Assembly (NCBI GenBank): GCA_031553535.1
Contig: JAVBLM010000008.1
Span: 22,198-86,197 of the forward strand
Source of the DNA: JAIROC01 sp031553535
GTDB taxonomy: Bacteria > Bacteroidota > Bacteroidia > Bacteroidales > WCHB1-69
Length of the DNA stretch: 64,000 nucleotides
Reading direction: 5' to 3'
The notes under the pieces are model-generated. The model did not search any database. It was not told the DNA's origin and saw nothing but the letters and a program-made list of their open reading frames with translations. Positions 30,301 to 38,969 of this stretch are shown here, one piece after another. Position 1 is the first letter of the stretch, and every line of letters starts with the position of its first letter. The position numbers and the translations under genes were made by a program.

Positions 30301-32104
30301 AAATAAAGTTAGTTTACCTGTGGACGAGAACTTCAGTAACGGCATCTCCCATCAGATATTTACTACGAAAAGCAATTCAATATACGGTTGGGAAACTATA
30401 CCACAGGGAACAGGAGCGGATACGGCAGTAAAACCCGTATTCGGGAACGGCATGTTGTCGTTTTCCGGAAGCAGGGGAGCCAAGGCCTCTCTCGCCACCC
30501 ATCAATTACAACTGACAGGTACATCATTGCCAACATTAGAGTTCTGGTATTTCCATGATACCCTGGATTCGGATGATTATACAACTGTCCGGATTACATC
30601 CAACGGCAGTCAATACACTCCGTTATTGTCAATACTTAAAACGGATATTGTATATGGCTGGAAACGCTATGAGGTAGATTTATCCCCTTATACGAACGGA
30701 CAATGTATCAGTGTCCTTTTTGAATCAATGGTTATGTCTGCGAATGTAACTCAGTATATTGACCGGATTCGTATTTCTTCTCTACAAGATGTTGCTGTTG
30801 CCGGTATTGTTACCTCTGAGATTAATGCCTGTGATCTGCAAAACAAAACATGGAAAGTAATAGTAGCAAATGGAACGGCTCAGGAAATTGACTTTGCAAC
30901 CCAGCCTACTGCAATACAATTGGATATTGTAGACAACATTTCCAACCCGTCCTTTACGTATCCTTTGGTAAGCGGTAAATTAAAAAGTAACAGCAGCGAT
31001 ACATTCGAAGTGGCTGCCAATTTCAATTTCACAAAGGGAACCTATATGGCTACCGCATACCTGACTGTACCCATTGACGATAATCCGGGCAATGATACGG
31101 GTAGGCGTACCATCAATATTGACCCTTCCCTTTCGGTTAAAATTAATCCAATATCGGGAGGAAGTACGAATTGCCTGAATGCAGGCTTGGAAATAAATCA
31201 AACCGTACTTATCATAAACACCGGTAATATGGAATTACTTAATACCAATGTAATATTATCTATTAATGCTTCCGATGCTATCCCTCCTTATACGCATAGC
31301 ATAAAAGAAAATACAGGCGCTATTTTACCCGGTGATACGGTTGAGTACACCTTCAAAAACAGTTATACTGTTCCATGGGCCCCATCGTATCAGCTTCAAT
31401 CTGTTGTTTATCTAATTTGCGACTCTGCTATGGTAAACAGCACAACTGCCATTGATGAATGTGCAGACATAAATAATCTCGCTCTCGTCAGCATCGATAA
31501 ACCTTCAGGGCAAGTCGATAGCATAGGAACCAATATCAATATTGAAGTAACATTGGAAAACAAAAGTGATGCTACTCCTTTCTCCAATGTAGTAATACAT
31601 GCCCGGATAGAGGATTCCAAAGGAACTATCACTGACGAAATAACGGAGACTATTTCCAAAACAATCAATCCATTGTATCCCGAATCTCATATTTTCGCGA
31701 CTCCATATACTGTTCCTGACGATTCAGTATATTACATAACGGCATTTATCGATAAACAGGATAAGGACAATTACCAACAGGATGATACCATACAAACAAA
31801 ACGGATTACGGATTACAAAGTAGGTATAGAATCCATAGACCCGTCAAAAATCAGTATGGAACAAAATATTCCCAACCCTGCCAAAAACAGCACGATAATA
31901 AAGTATTGTATTCCCGAATCAGGAGAGGTTATTTTCCATATCCATAGTATGAACGGCCAGCTATTCTATAACAAAGTAGTACAATCGGAGCCGGGAGTAA
32001 ATAGTATAGAAGTAAATACTTCCACTTTATCAGCAGGGATCTATATGTATTCAATGGAATATAAAGGTCAGCGTATAGTAAAACGCATGAGTATAAAACG
32101 GTAA
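24368..32104 (+). CDS. Giant multidomain T9SS surface protein (beta-helix, beta-sandwich, MAM-like)
   Basis: A 2,578-residue paralogue of the proteins at 2-10432 and 12860-14770, apparently complete. Order: signal peptide (about 1-20), N-terminal MAM-like beta-sandwich (25-205, paralogous to the 12860 protein), and a beta-sandwich linker. Three copies of a ~155-residue module with a Y-x-W-S-R-x-x-x-x-x-x-E-I signature follow at about 341-494, 744-897 and 1696-1850, interleaved with CARDB-like domains. One right-handed beta-helix lies at about 1027-1454, a second MAM-like domain (EFWYFHDTLDSDDY...) at about 1981-2137, and a type A sorting domain at 2496-2578 (NIPNPAKNS, GEVIFHI, RMSIKR). Compared with the first giant it has one beta-helix module instead of five or more. 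It is exported by Sec then SprA and anchored outside. The ligand is unknown. Confidence 0.9.
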   Translation: MKRVLISTTLMLLLTSYVHGQLSDTTFTENFDGSTVSFTPTPSTGWTKNTAYALSSPNSYRARVPTFTGDTVIVETGVYDLQLYNHAQLRFSHICKVSPNDITKIQYKITGMGWQTLEKGTYLGNGLNYDTSKAFNAASYPQWRADDSTVLPQQPSWWKDEVFDVSFEVGNDPSVQFRFILIHGPVSGTEVSYGWLLDNFELSAANYKISAPIVQFTPPLVKDSVYNTGPWAIHAKVKTTTSARIEQPRLKYTATHNSTLVRADSILMDHISGDSLWKAVIPQFLLGTEVRYSITGKDTTGNDATVNSGYIIKQPAGNVSGFQYVGDTNSTNTHEYIPYTPYYEYGWSRSLVLSSEIDQNRQGGLISSVGYFPTYYGRTSTMNNQTLYFKVVQDVDISSDAYIDPVTDGATLVWQGSIAAPPTNQWMDILLTTPFMLPPNSNLLVYWNNNDGTYVDDAEWKSTSFSPVNMSAYNYDDGSFPSYNGTLTSDRVNMRFNVLGGASLDYSAAMLSIDIPDTITVSPGIQVPIVVTVKNKGKRDLDSAVVSYSINGSPLVYTTRYFNPALPWDFNRQDTIGYYSPQAGHSDIVSVKIELPNGKYDSTTRDDELVKTIYGKGDIQMRFVNPIHDTTYTTGPFTISVMITSSSPIPAGNVLLYVETIQPGGTQYDTLPMVPDVSTNLWKAAIPRTPYGSDVFYSVTLTDVLGNTVTIADSFHVKRWNGPSGYVIIGNQSSNTYGNPYHEYYRYGWSRNLYLASEISPTSSGQIITTLAWSVQSPATITRNPQSCFLKAVPDDSISNVAWENPLTSGATLVWRGSLHAVTGWNEITLLQPFVLHPGQNLLVYWIDSTGAYAPSSNGLVFHSTPTSSYMSIYEYDDNSFPNINGLLSDNRPDIRFNTMGSNPDSNAVALASITSPSSGVTAGTPVDVEVVIENTGIKDLDSCRIHWTLNGTPQLPLPYYLYNNAPVRETFTDTVTIGSYTPVPGQIDEIVVWVSMPNGVTDTNRRDDTLRMFSIGCSGIPYSGNILIGNSSSAQFSTISEAIFGIASCGMSGKVALEVESGNYPESVDFTLLNNLLTNNDTIELRSLSGNPSDVIIENSVLGIILGNSNNITIKNLTVNILGEGRGIYFTDSCTNIEINGCIINLDTTLAKNLSGGSTHVGICKLDNSKAAHHVRIVNNIITGGYNGVILYGGPDTNNLGTNWIYDSNTVINAYLNSVFLNSTAFLRISYNTSIPMNSNAYSSIAWTGFVVQYGNMDIFANNRVHALRNSNLEDPNAVWFAYINEKTAPAKIYNNEILISKAGSNASDVFTFNSSSADIYHNSIYVGGTAQATCYGLYINTSYPTAIKNNNIVTTKYRPVYIDDASITSDYNNFYTEGTTFGNYMGTVVNNFAAWQTTSGKDIHSVNVFPSFMDINTGMDIYNPVPVACPLIPDVPRDINGKTRDATTIMGAYAQIRFPDPEAVIDIHNWNPEDIANQTKPVEVTITNLSSQPLQTVVLEWTLNGNNPVSYTWNTPSALPFLGQAVITIGSFPVSDTNEVEIWIASINGNTTFLQADTIYAYSEVKPLAEFVAPFIKNTTYALSFDIYTVIRPYTGAPTVAPRMNLKTIVNGSVSLYDTIDMILEDDAWVTHVPQQYYGSNVIYSVMISDTIGNTIMPMDSTYIKFTAFGKNDTVAIGTGTSTSDYNPYYYNYDYSWSRNYYRSHEIDPGRIGGYINSIAFYNTSTSNSDIDNVSFYLKAVSDSIVYRNTYVDPLTDGATLVWGPATSSTNGMVGWITYTLDTLFYLPPNMNLLVYCNNEDGSWAANGEVIWRSTTQAINTSIYAYDDDIFPPSDNLTVSENRPDLQLSMSSQSTPYTGNDLAILSMVSPVNIPDKICNGDYAPVRINLTNLGENDYDFTQDPIDLTLEVRDPALNLHTEYVHIDTGGLESGESITVELMPVLSIINPGQYHIKAWVSSNIDQVIYDDTLLHLFSVNKVSLPVDENFSNGISHQIFTTKSNSIYGWETIPQGTGADTAVKPVFGNGMLSFSGSRGAKASLATHQLQLTGTSLPTLEFWYFHDTLDSDDYTTVRITSNGSQYTPLLSILKTDIVYGWKRYEVDLSPYTNGQCISVLFESMVMSANVTQYIDRIRISSLQDVAVAGIVTSEINACDLQNKTWKVIVANGTAQEIDFATQPTAIQLDIVDNISNPSFTYPLVSGKLKSNSSDTFEVAANFNFTKGTYMATAYLTVPIDDNPGNDTGRRTINIDPSLSVKINPISGGSTNCLNAGLEINQTVLIINTGNMELLNTNVILSINASDAIPPYTHSIKENTGAILPGDTVEYTFKNSYTVPWAPSYQLQSVVYLICDSAMVNSTTAIDECADINNLALVSIDKPSGQVDSIGTNINIEVTLENKSDATPFSNVVIHARIEDSKGTITDEITETISKTINPLYPESHIFATPYTVPDDSVYYITAFIDKQDKDNYQQDDTIQTKRITDYKVGIESIDPSKISMEQNIPNPAKNSTIIKYCIPESGEVIFHIHSMNGQLFYNKVVQSEPGVNSIEVNTSTLSAGIYMYSMEYKGQRIVKRMSIKR

Positions 32105-32125
32105 ATAAAAATCTTTTTCATCATT

Positions 32126-32154
32126 GGCTGCCTCTCCCCGGGGCGGCCTTTTTT
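32126..32154 (+). terminator. Terminator of the 2,578-residue protein gene
   Basis: A GGCTGCC / GGGCGGCC stem with a C-rich loop is followed by six T. The lead AATAAAAATCTTTTTCATC is identical to that after the first giant gene. Confidence 0.85.
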
Positions 32155-32845
32155 ATTGTTTATCATCAATAAATTATAATAATACTTCATAGTATGATCT
32201 GTATTTTGTAAATACAACAAATGACGGATTTATTTATAATAATTACAGTCTTCCTATATTTATCTAAATCAAGCTAAATTTAGATTCCATCCAATATATT
32301 TTCGTCTCCGGAAAACACATGAATGATTATAAGAATCATCCGTTAAAATATTACACAAAACACTATGCTAATATATTCCATAATACTGAATATCAATCTT
32401 CATGAAAAACAATAGTTAATTATTAAAAAAAATAAAATAAAAAGTAATTAATTTGTATTTTACTTCAATTCATATATTACTAATAAAATTACATTGAATT
32501 TATCTTATTATATACGCATTTTGTCAAAATAAAAATAACACAAGCTCTCTTACACCAATAAAAAAAAAGGTGTTTTTATGTAAATATATTTGCGAAAAAT
32601 TTATTATCTTTGCTTTACAAAATTATATTTATACAGATTAAACAAACACGTAAACTTCTGTTACGTTTTAATAAAGTATAGATTTCTCATTTTCAGCCGA
32701 AAACAAAATTCATCTCATTAGCTGGAAAGAAAAAATAAAATGATAAACAATTTCGAAAAACAAAGCGTTAAACCTATAAATCCTAAAAAATGGATTTTAT
32801 GTTTTTGGCGCCTCCTTTGATTATTTTCAAATAAAATGAAAAACA
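32155..32845. other. Long AT-rich gap with two -7 boxes and a ~230-base leader
   Basis: TATATTTG at 32585-32592 and TATCTTTG at 32605-32612 both match TAnnTTTG and face the gene at 32846, implying a leader of about 230 bases. The leader contains a small ACGTAA/TTACGT hairpin followed by TTTTAAT (about 32651-32675) and an AATCC/GGATT hairpin near 32785. No riboswitch class is recognised. The part before 32580 is plain AT-rich sequence. Confidence 0.5.
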
Positions 32846-35800
32846 ATGTTATATAAACGTAATAAATTTATATCCCCCCTATTGCTTTTATTTATTATGG
32901 TTTTTATTACTTGTATGCCAAGTAAAATGCTATATGCACAATCCATAATAGAATTTTCCGTACATAATGATTATGCTATCACATCACCTATGCAAAAGGT
33001 GAAAGTAGATGTTACAAAAAACGACACATTACCCTGCAACGAGTACGTTATATCAATTGTAAATGGCCCAACAGCAACTCAAGGTACGGCAGAAGTACAA
33101 GGAGATTATATAATCTACACCCCCGCATTAAATTTTTACAACGACCAGGTAAGCATTGAATATAGTGCAGAATGTAACGGAGATACTAAAAACGCATTCT
33201 TATATATTAATGTAAGGGAATACAATAATCCTGTTAACATAATCCCCTATGATGCAGAATGTATAGAAGAAATGCCTTCTAATGTACCTTTTGGAATCAG
33301 AGAAAAGTTTAGAACATCAACGTCAACAGGAGATTGTGTCGATCTTCTTTCCTCTCCTTTGGTAGGAGATCTGAATGGTGATGGCAAACCGGAAATTGTT
33401 GCGATGGGTGTTCCCCATTATAATAATTATCCTACCGCCAGAAATACGCTACGTTATATCAACATTTTTAATGGACAAGACGGCACAACAATGTACCGGT
33501 ATGATTTAGGCCAAGACTATGCACAGGGAACAGGAGGCGGAGTTGGAGAAGGATATCATCGTCCTCCCGTACTGCTGGCATTAGCAGACTTAGACAATGA
33601 TGGAACAGGTGAAATTATAATAACAACACCGCTTGGGGAAGTTAAAGCATTAAAGCCCATTTTTAATGGGGCTCAGATAACGGATATGTCTATAATGTGG
33701 ACTGCAAGCGTGAGTTTTAAAGCGCCCCTTACCTTATCAGGTACATTTAACACTCCCCATCCTTATATCGTTGATATTAATGGGGATGGTATTCCCGAAG
33801 TAATTGTATACAATAAGATATATAATGCGAAAACAGGAGATCTTTTGATGTCGTGGCAGGGAGCAGCATCTTCTCCTACCTCCAGCAGCATTACCAGTTC
33901 AACAGGATTGGCTGATAATAGTTATACATCCACAACATCACAAACAAATGCCAATAACATCAAAAATGTTGCTATGACCGGACGCCGGCCAAGTAGTGCG
34001 GGCTATACGGATCGTTTTACTGCCGTACCGGCTATTTGGGACATTGATGGTGATGGAATACAAGAAATAATTACAGGTAATCGTATTTATAAAATACAGA
34101 TAAATAGCCTGACCGATCATACGCAAAATACTTATACTACAATAGAAGGACCTGTTTCTGTGAGCTTACCGGAAAACCCCAATATGGTAACGCATTATTT
34201 GAATGATGGATTCACACGTATCGCTGATATTGATGGTGATGGAAACCTGGATATTATTGTTGCCACCCTTGTCAGTGGAGCTTTAGATGTGAAAATATTA
34301 GTTTATGTATGGGATCCACAATCTCCGGATACGGTAAAAGCAGCTCTTACATACCTTTCCGATGGCATTCACGGCAGTTTTGGAATCCCTTTTATCGGCG
34401 ATATTAATGGAAAAGAAGACGGTTGGGATGGAAGTGCTTATACTAAAAAACTTCCTGAAATATGTATTCTGTCCGGAGCAGCATGGATTAACAGGGGAAG
34501 CTCCAATGATGGCCGTAGCGGTATAAAGTTCCACCCGTTGACTGATGAAAAATTACGTCAGGGTGCAATAACTTACAGTGCTTCCAATCCGACTGCTGCC
34601 GGTTGGGACAATAATCAAATTTCAAATAGTTACAGACGATTTAATCAATATGCAAATGAAGCGAGTCTTACTGTTTTATCAGGACATATCATCGCTTTAA
34701 CCTATGACGCATCGGCAACAAACATAGAAGATAGATTGATGCTAAGTTGGGCAATGGAACATAAAGATGGGTCGGATAATACAGGTATTACACTCTTCGA
34801 CTTTGATAACGATGGCGCCAAGGATTTATGTTATCGTGATGAAAGAACGCTGAGGGTTATTTCTCCTAAAAAAGGAAATAATGGTACCGGAAGTGATTAT
34901 ATTACAGTAACTGAAGATGAAACTACAGCAGGAACATCTGTTATGTTCAGAACAGACATATACTCAGGTACCGGATTCGAGTACCCTGCTATTGCAGACG
35001 TAAACCTGGATGGTACTGCTAATATCATCGTTACGGGGGGAACAGCATATGGAGTTGGTCTTTCTGCCGGTTCCGTTCGTGTATATGAATATCAAGGGGC
35101 AAAATGGGCTCCTGCTCCACAAGTATGGAATCAATCACTATATAATCCCTTGCATATTAATGAAGATTTAACAGTGCCTGCAAAACCGATGCCTTTACTG
35201 ACAAATTTTATAGATGGAAATGGTAACACAATCCAACCCTATAATGGCGCATGGATACAACAGCCTATTGTTCGGGAAGGGGAAGCATATGTACCGGTTT
35301 ATCGCTTACCGGATGCAGTATTAGTAGATATGCGGGTAACAGTAAATGTAGTAAGCAATAACCCTAAAAATGCAACGATACGTTTGACCATCCGCAATGA
35401 TGGGACCGCATCTATTTCTGCTAATTCTCCTATCGCTTTTTATATGACTCCCATTGTGGCAGGAATTGAAAATGCTCAATTTATATGTACCTTAAGTGTT
35501 GGAAAAGATATATTTCCAAATACGAAAGAAATTATTGACTACACTCTACCGGATGCTGATTATAATAACCAAATCATTTGGGCGCGTCTTATTGATGACG
35601 GAGTAGATTTTCCCGCCACTAATTACGAAGATTGCGATATATCAAACAATGCAATGGAAGGAATAGACTGTCCCTATCTTTCATTTGAAGTTGTTTCAGT
35701 CCCAAGCTCCGGTAATATATGCGGGCAGAATGGAGTAGTTTTACTGAAAGCGTATCCAACAGATCCGAATTTCGAACCGAATGACATCCTGACTTATCAA

Positions 35801-36940
35801 TGGTATATAGGAACATCCAAAATAGACAATGCAACAGATTCTTTCTATTTCGCAACCACACCGGGAGAATACCGGTGTTATTTGATAGATGGTATATGTC
35901 GCGGGTTTACTACTAATTCAATCGACGTTCAACGAACATATGATACTATAACTAAGCCTGATTTATTAACCATTCCCAAAGGAACAAAAATATGTAGTGC
36001 AGGGGGTAGTGTATATTTATATATAAACAACTCACGTCAATATACTAATCCACGTTACGATTGGTATAAAGACAACCAGCTAATACAAAGCGACACAATA
36101 TCTTTCTATTCTGCTACAGAAGAAGGAACTTATTTTGTACATGTTGCAGATGGCAATTGTTCGGGAATTTCAATTAGTTATACTATTGAAACAAGTACTA
36201 TTGGCAAACCCGATTTCTCTTTTCTAACTCCTGAAGCAGTTTGTAGCTCTACGCCAATAGACTTAGCCTCTCTAATATTAGAATATGGGGATACAACGGA
36301 TTTAGTCTTAACGTATCACACTTTTGATTATACGATCCTGACAAATACAATATTATCAGACGTACAGGATACTATTTACCATATTATAGGCACCAATGCT
36401 GATTTCTGTTCCGATACATCCTCTGTAAGGGTAACTATTTTGTCTCTACCGGTTATTGATAACTTGGGTAACGATAGTATTTGTGTTGGAACAACTACAC
36501 AATTATATCCAGCATCAGGAGGTGTTTGGAGCAGCAATAATCCCTCCATTGCCTCCGTAGATACGGATGGAATAGTCACAGGAAAAGCCGAGGGGAATGC
36601 TACCTTTACCTTTACTTCATCAGAAACACAATGTTCCGCCACAACAGATACAATTGTAATAAGCGTTTTCCCTTTGGTTAATAAAATAACAGGAGATATA
36701 TCTATGTGTGTTGGAGAAACAAGGGAGTTTTCATGTAGTACACAGGGTGGCGTATGGCGTCTTTCCAACGAGAATATAATAATCGAAGGAAGTCCAAATG
36801 ATAATCCTGTTAATCTAAAAGGAATAACAGAAGGCACAACTTTCATTTCCTACACTGTCGGTACATACTGTCAAACAACTATTACTTCTCATATAAAAAT
36901 ATTACCTCAAAAGTCACCTACTATTATAATCGGATATTAA
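32846..36940 (+). CDS. Secreted FG-GAP/VCBS beta-propeller protein with Ig-like and BIG2-like domains
   Basis: A 1,364-residue exported protein. A signal peptide (about 1-32, ending MLYAQ) and a cadherin/Big-type domain are followed by a series of calcium-binding D-x-D/N-x-D-G loops typical of FG-GAP beta-propellers (about residues 174, 248, 309, 398, 461, 651 and 718: DLNGDGKPE, DLDNDGTGE, DINGDGIPE, DIDGDGIQE and others). A CARDB-like region, two Ig-like domains (YQWYIG, YDWYKD; about 945-1118) and a BIG2-like domain (SNNPSIASVDTDGIVTG; about 1206-1278) follow. The protein ends at ILPQKSPTIIIGY, a typical inter-domain linker, without a type A or B sorting domain. This suggests 3' loss or a partner-dependent export. 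A role in adhesion or glycan binding is inferred. Confidence 0.85.
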   Translation: MLYKRNKFISPLLLLFIMVFITCMPSKMLYAQSIIEFSVHNDYAITSPMQKVKVDVTKNDTLPCNEYVISIVNGPTATQGTAEVQGDYIIYTPALNFYNDQVSIEYSAECNGDTKNAFLYINVREYNNPVNIIPYDAECIEEMPSNVPFGIREKFRTSTSTGDCVDLLSSPLVGDLNGDGKPEIVAMGVPHYNNYPTARNTLRYINIFNGQDGTTMYRYDLGQDYAQGTGGGVGEGYHRPPVLLALADLDNDGTGEIIITTPLGEVKALKPIFNGAQITDMSIMWTASVSFKAPLTLSGTFNTPHPYIVDINGDGIPEVIVYNKIYNAKTGDLLMSWQGAASSPTSSSITSSTGLADNSYTSTTSQTNANNIKNVAMTGRRPSSAGYTDRFTAVPAIWDIDGDGIQEIITGNRIYKIQINSLTDHTQNTYTTIEGPVSVSLPENPNMVTHYLNDGFTRIADIDGDGNLDIIVATLVSGALDVKILVYVWDPQSPDTVKAALTYLSDGIHGSFGIPFIGDINGKEDGWDGSAYTKKLPEICILSGAAWINRGSSNDGRSGIKFHPLTDEKLRQGAITYSASNPTAAGWDNNQISNSYRRFNQYANEASLTVLSGHIIALTYDASATNIEDRLMLSWAMEHKDGSDNTGITLFDFDNDGAKDLCYRDERTLRVISPKKGNNGTGSDYITVTEDETTAGTSVMFRTDIYSGTGFEYPAIADVNLDGTANIIVTGGTAYGVGLSAGSVRVYEYQGAKWAPAPQVWNQSLYNPLHINEDLTVPAKPMPLLTNFIDGNGNTIQPYNGAWIQQPIVREGEAYVPVYRLPDAVLVDMRVTVNVVSNNPKNATIRLTIRNDGTASISANSPIAFYMTPIVAGIENAQFICTLSVGKDIFPNTKEIIDYTLPDADYNNQIIWARLIDDGVDFPATNYEDCDISNNAMEGIDCPYLSFEVVSVPSSGNICGQNGVVLLKAYPTDPNFEPNDILTYQWYIGTSKIDNATDSFYFATTPGEYRCYLIDGICRGFTTNSIDVQRTYDTITKPDLLTIPKGTKICSAGGSVYLYINNSRQYTNPRYDWYKDNQLIQSDTISFYSATEEGTYFVHVADGNCSGISISYTIETSTIGKPDFSFLTPEAVCSSTPIDLASLILEYGDTTDLVLTYHTFDYTILTNTILSDVQDTIYHIIGTNADFCSDTSSVRVTILSLPVIDNLGNDSICVGTTTQLYPASGGVWSSNNPSIASVDTDGIVTGKAEGNATFTFTSSETQCSATTDTIVISVFPLVNKITGDISMCVGETREFSCSTQGGVWRLSNENIIIEGSPNDNPVNLKGITEGTTFISYTVGTYCQTTITSHIKILPQKSPTIIIGY

Positions 36941-37024
36941 TGAGGCTGTCAAAGACAGGACATAGCAGGAAGAAAGCAACACACGAAGAAGCAGAAGGCA
37001 GAAAGAAAAAACACTTATATAACG

Positions 37025-37064
37025 AAGAAGCGATTACCCCTTGAAAAGGGTAATCGCTTCTTTG
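37025..37064 (+). terminator. Strong terminator after the FG-GAP gene
   Basis: AAGAAGCGATTACCC pairs with GGGTAATCGCTTCTT around an 8-base loop, followed by T-rich sequence, 85 bases after the stop. Confidence 0.85.
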
Positions 37065-37114
37065 TTCCGTTATTACTTATTTTCTCCGCAATTCAAAATG
37101 AGACTTAGCCAATT

Positions 37115-37153
37115 ATATAAAAAAATAAGGAGATAATTAATACCTCCTTATTT
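37115..37153 (-). terminator. Terminator of rny
   Basis: On the minus strand AAATAAGGAG...CTCCTTATTT is followed by a T tract, starting 22 bases after the rny stop. Confidence 0.8.
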
Positions 37154-37175
37154 CATTTTGTGTAATTATAAAATA

Positions 37176-38717
37176 CTATTTAGCATAATTAATTGACCGT
37201 GTTTCCCGAACAACTGTAATTTTAATCTGTCCGGGATAAGTCATTTCATTTTGTATCTTCTTTGATAAATCAAATGACAATTGATTTGTTTGTTCATCAT
37301 TCAATTTTTCTGCCCCTACAATAACTCTCAATTCTCTTCCTGCCTGAATAGCATATGTTTTCACTACTCCGGGATATGAAAGCGCAAGTTCTTCCAAATC
37401 TTTCAAACGTTTCGTATATGCCTCCACCACTTCACGGCGCGCACCGGGACGGGCACCGGAAATAGCATCACAAGCTTGAATGATAGGAGCAATTAAATAA
37501 AGCATTTCGGCTTCATCATGGTGAGCCGCAATAGCATTTACGATCTCCGGCTTTTCCTTGAATTTGTCTGCCAAAGAAGCACCCAATTCTGCATGTGGAA
37601 GATCAGGCTCATTATCAGGAACCTTTCCTATATCGTGTAATAAACCGGCACGTTTTGCCAACTTCGCATTCAAACCCAGTTCAGCAGCCATGGTTGCAGA
37701 TAACAATGCCACCTCTTTCGAGTGTTGCAACAAATTCTGCCCATAGGAAGAACGATATTTCATCTTACCCACCAACCGAACCAATTCATGATGCATACCA
37801 TGTATTCCCAGATCGATAGTTGTCCGTTTTCCGATTTCAATTATTTCTTGCTCGATTTGGCGTTTTGTTTTTGTCACCACTTCCTCTATCCTGGCAGGGT
37901 GAATCCTCCCGTCGGTCACCAATTTACTAAGTGATAACCGGGCTACTTCACGACGAACAGGATCAAAGCTGGACAAAATAATAGCATCTGGGGAATCATC
38001 GATAATAATATCAACACCTGTCATGGATTCCAATGTACGAATATTCCTTCCTTCCCTGCCAATAATCCTTCCTTTGATTTCTTCATTCTCAATATTGAAA
38101 ACAGAAACAGAGTTTTCATGTGTATACTCTACAGCCGTACGTTGAATAGTTTTAATCAATATTTTCTTAGCCTCCACGTTAGCTGCTAATTTCGCTTCAT
38201 CAACAATATCCTTTATCAACAAAACAGCATCTGATTGAGCTTCTTCTTTTAACGATTCAACCAATTCTCTTTTAGCTTCATCCACCGACAAACCTGAAAC
38301 ACTTTCAAGTTTCATTTGTGTTTGTTTATAAGCCTTATCCAGTTCTACCTGCTTTCTTTCAATAGATTCTAATTGTGTAGTTAAAGTTTGTTGTTGCTGG
38401 TTTAGCTCATTTTGTTTACGTTGTAATGCCTCTTGCTTTTGAGAATGAGACATTTCTTTCTGCTTTAATCGATTTTCCGTAGCCGCTATCGCTTTGTTTT
38501 TTTCTGAAACAACTTTTTCATGTTCACTTTTTAATTGCAAAAATTTCTCTTTTGCTTGTAGGATTCGCTCTTTTTTTATCAATTCTGCTTCTTCGTTAGC
38601 TTCTTTAAGAAGGCGCTCACTCTTTTTACTGATTGATTTCCGTATAATGGTATAGGCTAGCAAAACACCTGCACCTACTCCTATTATTATTGCTATTATT
38701 ATTATTAATATATTCAT
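37176..38717 (-). CDS. rny: Ribonuclease Y
   Basis: This membrane-anchored endoribonuclease initiates mRNA turnover. Its 513 residues match the family length. An N-terminal membrane helix (about 3-23) is followed by a long charged coiled coil (about 30-190), a KH domain with the RIIGREGRNIRTLE motif near residue 219, and an HD domain with its HD pair in GLLHDIGKV near residue 361. It lies just downstream of the 6S RNA and zapA on the same strand, a neighbourhood common in Bacteroidetes. Confidence 0.97.
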   Translation of the reverse strand: MNILIIIIAIIIGVGAGVLLAYTIIRKSISKKSERLLKEANEEAELIKKERILQAKEKFLQLKSEHEKVVSEKNKAIAATENRLKQKEMSHSQKQEALQRKQNELNQQQQTLTTQLESIERKQVELDKAYKQTQMKLESVSGLSVDEAKRELVESLKEEAQSDAVLLIKDIVDEAKLAANVEAKKILIKTIQRTAVEYTHENSVSVFNIENEEIKGRIIGREGRNIRTLESMTGVDIIIDDSPDAIILSSFDPVRREVARLSLSKLVTDGRIHPARIEEVVTKTKRQIEQEIIEIGKRTTIDLGIHGMHHELVRLVGKMKYRSSYGQNLLQHSKEVALLSATMAAELGLNAKLAKRAGLLHDIGKVPDNEPDLPHAELGASLADKFKEKPEIVNAIAAHHDEAEMLYLIAPIIQACDAISGARPGARREVVEAYTKRLKDLEELALSYPGVVKTYAIQAGRELRVIVGAEKLNDEQTNQLSFDLSKKIQNEMTYPGQIKITVVRETRSINYAK

Positions 38718-38756
38718 TATTTATTATTTAATTACTATTTTTCAACATGCCAAAAT

Positions 38757-38945
38757 AAAAAATCCCGCCAAGCCAATTGGGTCTACTTAAACTCCTATTT
38801 ACGTAGGTTTATAGACGCCGCAACTAGTCAAGGTTTCGGTGGGCATAGCCTCTTTGTAGATCCGACCTCCTTTTCTAATCACGAGACGCCTACTCTAGTT
38901 TGTTACTGTTGAGTTTAACAAACGATATTGGTCTTGTGCGGGATT
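38757..38945 (-). ncRNA. ssrS: Probable 6S RNA
   Basis: On the minus strand a ~187-base unit is closed by AATCCCGC (38938-38945) pairing with GCGGGATT (38761-38768). The helix continues as CAAG-A-CCAAT (38927-38936) with ATTGGCTTG (38769-38777), leaving one bulge. It ends in a run of six T followed by ATTTT, a built-in terminator. Length, long imperfect closing stem, lack of any frame and position between zapA and rny agree with 6S RNA, which mimics an open promoter and binds sigma70-type RNA polymerase. The identification rests on structure and context; I did not run a covariance model. Confidence 0.75.
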
Positions 38946-38969
38946 AAATCTATATAAAGAACGTCACAT

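Noticed and set aside
36938..37024. Continuation of the FG-GAP protein after its stop codon (frameshift)
   Set aside because: No Ig-like or sorting-domain sequence is seen in any frame before the terminator at 37025.
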